This document shows positions 45,046 to 52,226 of a DNA stretch of 64,000 nt, piece by piece; position 1 is the stretch's first letter; every line of letters starts with the position of its first letter. The notes below the pieces were generated by a model. That model was not told the origin of the DNA. It saw nothing but the letters and a program-made list of their open reading frames with translations, and ran no database searches. The position numbers and the translations under genes were made by a program. Origin of the DNA: Clostridium swellfunianum (GTDB lineage: Bacteria; Bacillota; Clostridia; Clostridiales; Clostridiaceae); NCBI RefSeq assembly GCF_023656515.1, contig NZ_JAMOFV010000006.1, forward strand, positions 3,906,194-3,970,193. The letters run 5' to 3'.

Positions 45046-46491
45046 CTATAACAGCTCCTTTATTATATCAGCAATAACTTCTCTTTCATCAAAGTGTATT
45101 ACTTTATCCTTTAGTTCTTGATAGTCCTCGTGGCCTTTACCAGCAACAACGATAATATCGCCTTTTTCAGCAATACTCATAGCCTTCTTAATAGCATCTC
45201 TTCTATTTTCAATTGTAATATAATTATCATTTGGAACGCCGTTTAAAATATCATTTATTATAGCTATTGGCTCTTCTGATCTTGGATTGTCAGAAGTTAT
45301 AACCGTTATATCACTTAATCTGCTAGCTATTTCCCCCATTATAGGTCTCTTTGTTTTGTCTCTATCTCCTCCACAGCCAAACACTGAGATTAGTCTTCCT
45401 TTTGTAAATTCCCTAGCAGTACTTAATATATTTTCAAGACCGTCGGGAGTATGAGCATAATCAACTATTACTTCATAATCCAAGTTATATTTCTTAGTAA
45501 CAATTTCACATCTGCCTGGAACAAAAACTTTTTCAAGACCTTTTTTAACAATCTCAAGGCTGATTCCTTCATTCAGACAAGCACCCGCACTTCCGAGAGC
45601 ATTATATATGTTGTACCTTCCAGGTATATTCAAATTAATGTGTTCATATTGGCCACCATTTATTAGATCAAATTCTATTCCTCTGGAATGCATAACTATA
45701 TTTTCAGCTTTTATATCAGTTGTTCTATTGATTCCATATGTGACTTTATTAGCAACTACATCATCATAAACACGCCTGCCATATTCATCATCCATATTAA
45801 TAATAGAATTTCTGCTGTTTTTAAACAACATAAGCTTAGCATCATAGTAGTTCTCAAAAGTAATATGAAAATCTAAATGATCCTGAGTTAAATTAGAAAA
45901 TATAGCCTCAGAAAATTCTATTCCATAAACTCTATCTAAAGCTAGTGAATGCGAGGATACTTCCATAACGCAATAAGTAACTCCACTATCAACCATTTTT
46001 TTTAATAGTTCATGAAGCTCTAGAGATTCAGGAGTTGTTCGATGAGATGGTATTTTTTCATCTCCAATATAATTGGCAATAGTTCCAATCAACCCTACCT
46101 TATTTCCTGCTTCCTCTAATATTGACTTTATCATATATGTAGAAGTGGTTTTCCCATTGGTTCCAGTTATGCCAATCATTTTAAGCTTTCTCCAAGGTTC
46201 ACCATTAAATATAGATGCAGCAGAGGCTAGCCCTTTTCTTGTATCTTCAATCTTTAGCACTGAAGCAGAACCTTCCAAAGATATTTCCTTTTGACAAATT
46301 ACTGCTGCTGCTCCTTTTTCTAAAGCCTTTGCAGCATAGTCATGACCATCCATCTTAAGTCCTTCTATACAAAAGAATACGTCTCCTTTCTCAATTTTTC
46401 TGGAATCATATTCTATCTTATTAATATTTATGTCGTCACTACCGCTTAATATGCAGTAATTCAAACCTTTTAGCAATTCTTTTAATTTCAT
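45046..46491 (-). CDS. murE: UDP-N-acetylmuramoyl-L-alanyl-D-glutamate--meso-DAP ligase
   Basis: Adds the third stem-peptide residue. ATP loop [20 protein letters not shown] and the substrate motif [14 protein letters not shown] indicates meso-diaminopimelate rather than lysine specificity. The frame extends 46 residues further to 46629, but AGAAAGGAGAAGAGCT fixes the ATG at 46491 (481 residues, family size). Upstream is a 190-bp structured gap (see finding), so murE may have its own control. Confidence 0.97.
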   Translation of the reverse strand: MKLKELLKGLNYCILSGSDDININKIEYDSRKIEKGDVFFCIEGLKMDGHDYAAKALEKGAAAVICQKEISLEGSASVLKIEDTRKGLASAASIFNGEPWRKLKMIGITGTNGKTTSTYMIKSILEEAGNKVGLIGTIANYIGDEKIPSHRTTPESLELHELLKKMVDSGVTYCVMEVSSHSLALDRVYGIEFSEAIFSNLTQDHLDFHITFENYYDAKLMLFKNSRNSIINMDDEYGRRVYDDVVANKVTYGINRTTDIKAENIVMHSRGIEFDLINGGQYEHINLNIPGRYNIYNALGSAGACLNEGISLEIVKKGLEKVFVPGRCEIVTKKYNLDYEVIVDYAHTPDGLENILSTAREFTKGRLISVFGCGGDRDKTKRPIMGEIASRLSDITVITSDNPRSEEPIAIINDILNGVPNDNYITIENRRDAIKKAMSIAEKGDIIVVAGKGHEDYQELKDKVIHFDEREVIADIIKELL

Positions 46492-46494
46492 AGC

Positions 46495-46661
46495 TCTTCT
46501 CCTTTCTGTACAAACCCAGAATAGTTTATTCACTGGTTTTCCAAGCTGGGTTACATCAATCTGGTACACCCTTAAAATCTTGATTATAGACTCTGCCCTC
46601 CTAGGCATATACACAATATTGGCATGCAATATTACTTAAAATAAAGAAATATTTGCATGCC
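46495..46661 (-). promoter_or_regulatory. Structured leader between spoVD and murE
   Basis: Contains a hairpin of 13-14 bp with one bulge (arms 46621-46633 and 46648-46661, GGCATGCAA type) and a second pairing ACCCAG/CTGGGT (46514-46519 and 46546-46551). It is clearly less A+T-rich than nearby spacers. No U-tract follows the first hairpin, so it is not a standard terminator. Nature unknown. Confidence 0.35.
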
Positions 46662-46681
46662 TCAAAAAAAACTTTTTATAA

Positions 46682-48883
46682 TTAATCTTCAATAACGTCC
46701 AATTCTAACTCAAGAGTTGCACCCTTAGTGACTTGATCACCAGCTTTTATATTTTGATTTGATACAAGCCCTTCTCCAGTAAACTCAGCCTTTAATCCTA
46801 AATTTTTCAAAACAGTTATAGCTTTTTCCTTACTTAGTCCTAAAAGTTCTGGTACAATCACCACTTTATTATAGTTGGTAGCTGTTCCAGTGTAAAGCAA
46901 CAATTTGTCGCCCTCCTTAACGGTATATCCCGGCTTAGGATTCATGTCTACTACATAATCACCTTTTGTATCAGCGTCATAAGTTAGCTTTAATTCTTTT
47001 AAAAGCTTAGCAGCAGCATCCTTTTTCATACCTCTAACCTCAGGTACCACTACATCACTACGCATGCTTTTAGCAATTTCTTCACTTGATGCATCTACTT
47101 CTATTGCCAAATAATTAAATATATCATTGAATAGCTGCTTAGCTACTGGAGCAGCTATCTGACCAGCATAATAATTTGATGGATCTGGCTCATCAATAGA
47201 AATAAATACAGAAATCTTGGGATTGTCAGCTGGTGCCATACCTCCAAAAGAGGATATATATTTTCCTGACGCATAACTTTTTGTAACACTGTCAACCTTT
47301 TGGGCAGTTCCAGTTTTACCAGCTATGTGATAACCAGGAATATGAGCATTCTTACCTCCACCTTCTGATACAACTTTTTCCAAATACTCTCTTAAATTAT
47401 TGGCAACATCCTCTTTTAATATACTTCTTTCATTGTACTTGTCATAGTTCTGTTCATATATTTTTTTGTTATTGCTATCAAACTGTACAATTTCTTTCAT
47501 TACATGCGGAGTTACTAACTTTCCACCATTTGCAATTGCATTTAGAGCTGTCAAATATTGAATACCTGAAACTGTATTGCTTTGTCCGAAAGATATTGTT
47601 GCTAAGTCCACATCAGTGATGCTGGAAGTTTTTCTTATAATTCCCTTAGCTTCACCTGGTAAATCAACACCAGTCTTTTGACCAAATCCAAATTTATTTA
47701 TATATTTATTTAAATTATCTTTTCCAAGCCTCTTTCCAAGTTCCATGAAACCAACGTTGCATGAATTTTTTAATATATCTACAAAGTTTTCATCACCGTG
47801 CCCAGTTCTTTTCCAGCATCGAATAACTCTATTCAATACTCTGGTACTTCCTCCACAGACAAAATGATCATCTTCATGCACAACATTTTCTTCCATAGCA
47901 GCATAGGCTGTAATTACCTTAAATATTGAGCCTGGTTCAAAAGTATCGCTTACAAGCCTATTTCTCCACATTTTCTGAAGTTCATCCTGAGTTTTCCCTT
48001 CAACCCATGGGTTATTGGGATTATAATCCGGCTTATTGGCCATAGCTAAAATTTCACCTGTTTCTGGCTGCATAACTGTTATGCTCACATTTTTCGCCTT
48101 ATTGTCATTTAAAGCTTGCTGTGCTGCCTTTTCTGCAAATTGCTGTATCATCTTGTCTATAGTCAGTACCAGGTCTTTGCCATCTACAGGCTTAGTGAAT
48201 TCAGAAATTATGTAAGGTTGTCCTTTACTCTTATTATCTGTTTCAGACATTATTATGCCCGGTGTGCCTGATAGAATCTTATCATAGCTAAGCTCTACTC
48301 CATTAAGTCCAACACCATCTTTTCTTACATGCCCTAAAACATGAGACAGTAAATTATCACCTGGGTAATATCTCTTTGTATCCGAGGAAACTTGAATCCC
48401 TCTTATATTTAAATCAATAATCTTGTCTGCCTGCGCCTTCTCAATCCTTCTAGCTAAAGAAGCGGATGCCATAGGAAGACCATTAGGAAGAGTTTTGTAT
48501 AGAATCTTTAAAACCTCATCCCTTTCCATGTTTAACGCTTCGGCCAGCTTTGGTGCGATTTCTTCTCTAGTGATACCTTTTTCATCTAGATGTTGTCTTA
48601 GAGAGTTCATATCTAAATCAACTCTGTAAACATTAGCACTAACCGCTAACTCAAGACCATTCCTATCTAGAATTCTTCCTCTTTTTGCATCTATCTTTAC
48701 TTCACTTGTCCACTGTTCTTTCGCAATTTTTGTCAGATGTTCCGATTGTCCAACCATAACATAAAACAGCCTTATGATTAGCAAAAAAAATAAAAGAAAA
48801 AGTATGCCAAATGAAATCAGCATCCTTTTTTTAATTATCACCTTGTCCCTAAAATCGCGTGTAGCCAACCTATCTACCCCCAC
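46682..48883 (-). CDS. spoVD: Class B penicillin-binding protein with two PASTA domains (SpoVD/FtsI-like)
   Basis: Transpeptidase that cross-links septal or spore peptidoglycan. Membrane anchor at about residues 21-44, dimerisation domain, then the penicillin-binding domain: SIFK with catalytic Ser319, SCN at 374-376 and KTG at 523-525. Two C-terminal PASTA repeats (about 608-670 and 673-730). B. subtilis SpoVD has one PASTA and Pbp2B two, so the name is ambiguous; position in dcw favours FtsI/SpoVD. GTG at 48883 overlaps the ftsL stop by one base; a TTG at 48868, with GGGGG 8 nt before it, is equally plausible. Confidence 0.9.
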   Translation of the reverse strand: MGVDRLATRDFRDKVIIKKRMLISFGILFLLFFLLIIRLFYVMVGQSEHLTKIAKEQWTSEVKIDAKRGRILDRNGLELAVSANVYRVDLDMNSLRQHLDEKGITREEIAPKLAEALNMERDEVLKILYKTLPNGLPMASASLARRIEKAQADKIIDLNIRGIQVSSDTKRYYPGDNLLSHVLGHVRKDGVGLNGVELSYDKILSGTPGIIMSETDNKSKGQPYIISEFTKPVDGKDLVLTIDKMIQQFAEKAAQQALNDNKAKNVSITVMQPETGEILAMANKPDYNPNNPWVEGKTQDELQKMWRNRLVSDTFEPGSIFKVITAYAAMEENVVHEDDHFVCGGSTRVLNRVIRCWKRTGHGDENFVDILKNSCNVGFMELGKRLGKDNLNKYINKFGFGQKTGVDLPGEAKGIIRKTSSITDVDLATISFGQSNTVSGIQYLTALNAIANGGKLVTPHVMKEIVQFDSNNKKIYEQNYDKYNERSILKEDVANNLREYLEKVVSEGGGKNAHIPGYHIAGKTGTAQKVDSVTKSYASGKYISSFGGMAPADNPKISVFISIDEPDPSNYYAGQIAAPVAKQLFNDIFNYLAIEVDASSEEIAKSMRSDVVVPEVRGMKKDAAAKLLKELKLTYDADTKGDYVVDMNPKPGYTVKEGDKLLLYTGTATNYNKVVIVPELLGLSKEKAITVLKNLGLKAEFTGEGLVSNQNIKAGDQVTKGATLELELDVIED

Positions 48884-49392
48884 TAAAACAATATATTTCT
48901 AAGCTTTGCTATAAAATCCTCCTGCTTATTCTTTTTATTATCTTCAGTATTTTTTGCAAAGTAATCTTTAGTGGTTTCCAGGTGAATTATATTCTTTTTA
49001 TCGGGAGTGATCATATGTAGTTTTGTTTTTGCAGTTTCTTCAATCTGTTGAATACTATTAGATTTTAATAACTGGCTTACGAGGTCTTCATTTTCCATAT
49101 TTAAATTATGTATTTGGCTTTTTACCTTAACTATGTCCTTCTGCATGTTATATACTGCCGCATACCGTCCAATTAATAAAACCCCAACTAAAAACGAAAT
49201 ACCTATACCTTTTATTACCTTGGCTTGTTTTTTAAGTCTAATCTGTGCCTGCGCCCTTTGTCTTGCAATTCTTTCCTTCTTTTGTCTCTTAAGCTCTTCC
49301 TCTAGGTTTCTTGTCTGAGGCTTTTGCTTAGGTGCTAAAGCCGAGCTGCCGTTTATTAGGTTTTTGTTGTCCATTACTATCACTTTATTCAC
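48883..49392 (-). CDS. ftsL: Cell division protein FtsL
   Basis: Bitopic septum protein. A basic cytoplasmic region with many Lys/Arg, a membrane helix (about residues 62-80) and a leucine-zipper-like external coil (DIVKVKSQIHNLNMENEDL). 169 residues. The start codon is uncertain: GTG at 49392 or ATG at 49374. Assignment rests on topology and on its place between rsmH and spoVD. Confidence 0.82.
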   Translation of the reverse strand: MNKVIVMDNKNLINGSSALAPKQKPQTRNLEEELKRQKKERIARQRAQAQIRLKKQAKVIKGIGISFLVGVLLIGRYAAVYNMQKDIVKVKSQIHNLNMENEDLVSQLLKSNSIQQIEETAKTKLHMITPDKKNIIHLETTKDYFAKNTEDNKKNKQEDFIAKLRNILF

Positions 49393-49410
49393 CCCATCCC
49401 AAAATTAGAA

Positions 49411-50343
49411 CTAAATTCGCTCTGCTATTCTCAATTTGGCACTTCTGCTTCTAGGATTCTCAGTAACTTCCTCTAGAGAAGGCTCAATTGGTTTTCTTGT
49501 AATTATTTTCACTTTTGACTTCTTTCCACATATACACACAGGAAACTCCTTAGGGCATTTACATGGATTTTCAAGTTCCTTAAATTTATTTTTAATTATT
49601 CTATCCTCTAAAGAGTGGAAAGTAATAACTGCAACTCTCCCACCAATATTAAGCTTATTTACAGCTCCCTCAATTGCTTTATCTAAAATATCTAATTCTT
49701 TGTTAACCTCTATCCTTATAGCTTGAAAGGTTCTTTTTGCTGGATGAGGTCCTTCCCTTCTTGCCTTTGCAGGGATTGCAGCCTTGATTATATCTACAAG
49801 CTCAAGAGTAGTTTCTATTGGTTTATTCTTTCTTCTGTCTACAATAAATTGAGCAACCCTCTTTGCGAACTTTTCTTCTCCAAAATCTCTGATAACTCTA
49901 TAAAGCTCCTCGACGCTATACTCATTTACTAAATCATAGGCAGAAAAGTCCGACTCTCTATTCATTCTCATATCTAAAGGTGCATCCTGCATATAGCTAA
50001 AGCCCCTTTCTCCAGTATCAAGCTGATAGGACGAGACCCCGAGGTCCATCAGTATGCCATCTACTCCTTCTATATTGAGCTCTTCAAGTATTTGCTCTAC
50101 ATTGGTAAAGTTGTTGTGGACAAAAATTACATTCTCATATTGCTTAAGTCTTTCTCCAGCAGCTTTTAGGGCATCCCTATCCTGATCGATGCCAATTAAT
50201 CTGCCTTGTGCACTAAGTCTTTTTATTATCTCGCTAGAATGTCCAGCACCTCCTAAGGTGCAATCCACATATGTTCCATTTTCACTTATGTTAAGACCTT
50301 CAATTACTTCATTCAACAATACTGATACGTGTTTAAACTCCAT
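49411..50343 (-). CDS. rsmH: 16S rRNA (cytosine(1402)-N4)-methyltransferase
   Basis: Methylates C1402 of 16S rRNA in the P-site. Motifs include [50 protein letters not shown] and [13 protein letters not shown]. The frame starts at ATG 50349, but that ATG overlaps the GGAGG; the ATG at 50343 is 6 nt away and gives 310 residues. First enzyme gene after mraZ in the dcw cluster. Confidence 0.96.
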   Translation of the reverse strand: MEFKHVSVLLNEVIEGLNISENGTYVDCTLGGAGHSSEIIKRLSAQGRLIGIDQDRDALKAAGERLKQYENVIFVHNNFTNVEQILEELNIEGVDGILMDLGVSSYQLDTGERGFSYMQDAPLDMRMNRESDFSAYDLVNEYSVEELYRVIRDFGEEKFAKRVAQFIVDRRKNKPIETTLELVDIIKAAIPAKARREGPHPAKRTFQAIRIEVNKELDILDKAIEGAVNKLNIGGRVAVITFHSLEDRIIKNKFKELENPCKCPKEFPVCICGKKSKVKIITRKPIEPSLEEVTENPRSRSAKLRIAERI

Positions 50344-50365
50344 TGTCATCCTCCTTTAATGAAGG

Positions 50366-50794
50366 CTATATTCCAAGCTCGCTCATTTTTTCTGCAATAC
50401 CATCAAAATCTATATTTTGGCTATTATATTCTTCCCACTTTTCCTTGCCCCAAATTTCTATCCTAGTTGATACACCTATACTTACTATCTCCTTAGAAAC
50501 GCCTGCGTATTCTAATAGATTTTGTGGTATAAGTGCTCTTCCTTGTTTATCAACATCTATCTCATTTGCTCCGGAAAAGAAAAATCTAACAAAAGCTCTT
50601 GCATCCTTGCTTGTAAGTGGAAGTTTCTTAAGCTTTTCCTCAAGTATTTTCCACTCCTCCATAGTGTAGGCATAAAGACAGCCGTCAAGTCCTTTAGTAA
50701 GCACAAAGCTTTCCCCAAGTGCTTCTCTAAACTTAGAGGGGATAATCATTCTATTTTTACTATCTACGGCATGTTGATACTCGCCTATAAACAT
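50366..50794 (-). CDS. mraZ: Transcriptional regulator MraZ
   Basis: AbrB-fold DNA-binding protein that forms an oligomeric ring and represses its own dcw operon. Two MraZ repeats: N-terminal [25 protein letters not shown] and C-terminal [22 protein letters not shown], with the family's DxKGR-like motifs. 142 residues. Three 10-bp direct repeats typical of MraZ boxes lie directly upstream (50817-50846). Confidence 0.95.
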   Translation of the reverse strand: MFIGEYQHAVDSKNRMIIPSKFREALGESFVLTKGLDGCLYAYTMEEWKILEEKLKKLPLTSKDARAFVRFFFSGANEIDVDKQGRALIPQNLLEYAGVSKEIVSIGVSTRIEIWGKEKWEEYNSQNIDFDGIAEKMSELGI

Positions 50795-50846
50795 TACTCC
50801 ACCTCAATAACTATTTTACTCCACTTTACACCACTTTTAACCACTA
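50795..50846 (-). promoter_or_regulatory. MraZ operator repeats
   Basis: Minus strand AGTGGTTAAA (50837-50846), AGTGGTGTAA (50827-50836) and AGTGGAGTAA (50817-50826) are three head-to-tail 10-bp repeats. A fourth partial copy, GGTGGAGTAA, overlaps the mraZ ribosome site (50795-50804). One-turn spacing of GTGG boxes matches MraZ operators described in other bacteria. Confidence 0.8.
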
Positions 50847-50855
50847 TTACAACAT

Positions 50856-50880
50856 ATTCTATATAAATTTGAAAACTCCT
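50856..50880 (-). promoter_or_regulatory. Sigma-H-like promoter of the mraZ operon
   Basis: Minus strand AGGAGTT (50874-50880), 11-nt spacer, ATAGAAT (50856-50862). It agrees with RNNGAAT at -10 and nearly with RNAGGAWWW at -35. The shared core GAAGGAGTTTTCRAATTT occurs again before yggS. A sigma-A-like TGTAAT also lies nearby, so both forms may start here. Confidence 0.55.
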
Positions 50881-50975
50881 TCTAATAATTTAGGATTTTT
50901 ACATTAAATATTAAATTTTTTAAACTTTTCCCTTCTAATAGAATGTACTCAAATTGCTTAAACTAACTAATGTCC

Positions 50976-51004
50976 TTGAAATACCTATTGCTGTAAGGTA
51001 TAAT
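50976..51004 (+). promoter_or_regulatory. Sigma-A promoter of ychF
   Basis: TTGAAA (50976-50981), exact 17-nt spacer, perfect TATAAT (50999-51004), 50 bp before the ychF start. Confidence 0.85.
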
Positions 51005-51053
51005 TTATTAGGAATTAAGGACCTACAAAAGAAGGAAAGGAATGTATAGATAG

Positions 51054-52151
51054 ATGAAGCTTGGAATTGTTGGATTGCCAAACGTAGGTAAAAGCACTTT
51101 ATTTAACGCTATAACAAAAGCTGGTGCAGAATCTGCTAATTATCCGTTTTGTACTATAGAACCAAATATAGGAGTTGTTAATGTTCCTGACAAGAGACTT
51201 GATGTACTTGAAAAAATTTATTCTTCAAGAAAAAAAGTTTATGCAAATATAGAATTTTATGATATTGCAGGGCTTGTTAAAGGAGCCAGCCAAGGGGAAG
51301 GTCTTGGAAATAAATTTTTATCCCATATAAGAGAAGTTGCCGCTATAGTTCACGTAGTTCGCTGCTTTGATGATCCTAACGTAGTTCATGTGGATGGTTC
51401 AGTTGACCCATTAAGAGACATTGAAACTATAAATTTGGAACTGATTTTTTCTGATATAGAAATGATAGACAGAAGGATAGAAAAGTCTATTAAGCTTGCA
51501 CGTTCAGGAGATAAAAAAGCTAAGGAAGAATTAGCTTTAATGGAAAGAATAAAGTCTCATCTTGAAAGCGGTAAACCTGTAAGAACTCTAGAAATGACTG
51601 ATGAAGAAATTGAACTAGTAAAAGGCTTCTTTCTATTAACTTCAAAGCCAGTTTTATATGCTGCGAATATATCTGAAGATGATTTAGTTTCAGGAAATCT
51701 TGAAAATGACTTTGTTCTAAAAGTTAAAGAGCATGCTGTTTCAGAATCTTCAGAAGTTGTAGTAATATGTGCAAAGCTTGAAGAAGAGGTTTCTTCGCTT
51801 GAAGAAGACGAAAAGATTGAACTGCTTAGGGAATATGGACTTGAAGAAACAGGACTAGATAAACTAATACATTCAAGCTACAAGCTGCTCGGGTTGATGA
51901 GCTACCTAACTGCTGGTGTTCAAGAAGTAAGAGCATGGACAATTGCTCAAGGCACAAAGGCTCCTCAAGCAGCTGGCAAAATTCACTCAGATATTGAAAG
52001 AGGATTTATAAGAGCTGAAACAATATCTTATGACAAGCTTGTAGAGTGCGGCTCAGAAGCTGCAGCCAAAGAAAAAGGCTTCTACAGACTTGAAGGCAAG
52101 GAATATGTAATGCAGGATGGCGATGTAGTTAATTTTAGATTTAACGTATAA
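51054..52151 (+). CDS. ychF: Redox-regulated ATPase YchF (OLA1 family)
   Basis: Obg-family P-loop protein that prefers ATP. It begins MKLGIVGLPNVGKSTLFNAI (G1), with FYDIAGLVKGAS (G3), a coiled-coil insert and the C-terminal TGS domain. 365 residues as in E. coli. The start is clear from homology, but the nearest purine-rich site AAGGAAAGG lies about 13 nt upstream, further than usual; a 3-codon ATG frame (ATG-TAT-AGA-TAG) lies between them. Confidence 0.97.
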   Translation: MKLGIVGLPNVGKSTLFNAITKAGAESANYPFCTIEPNIGVVNVPDKRLDVLEKIYSSRKKVYANIEFYDIAGLVKGASQGEGLGNKFLSHIREVAAIVHVVRCFDDPNVVHVDGSVDPLRDIETINLELIFSDIEMIDRRIEKSIKLARSGDKKAKEELALMERIKSHLESGKPVRTLEMTDEEIELVKGFFLLTSKPVLYAANISEDDLVSGNLENDFVLKVKEHAVSESSEVVVICAKLEEEVSSLEEDEKIELLREYGLEETGLDKLIHSSYKLLGLMSYLTAGVQEVRAWTIAQGTKAPQAAGKIHSDIERGFIRAETISYDKLVECGSEAAAKEKGFYRLEGKEYVMQDGDVVNFRFNV

Positions 52152-52164
52152 ATAATAAATTTTT

Positions 52165-52220
52165 AACTAGATAAGAAGATATCTTCTTATCTAGTTATCT
52201 TCTTATCTAGATATCTAGTT
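52165..52220. repeat. 32-bp perfect palindrome with extra arm copies between ychF and lon
   Basis: AACTAGATAAGAAGAT (52165-52180) is followed with no spacer by its exact complement (52181-52196). ATCTTCTTATCTAG is then repeated at 52197-52210 and followed by ATATCTAGTT. Convergent ychF and lon flank it, so it may serve as a terminator for both; U-tracts are short on each side. Confidence 0.85.
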
Positions 52221-52226
52221 ATTGTT

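Noticed and set aside
45046-46629. MurE with 46 extra N-terminal residues
   Set aside because: The AGAAAGGAG site and family length place the start at 46491; the extra stretch is treated as leader.
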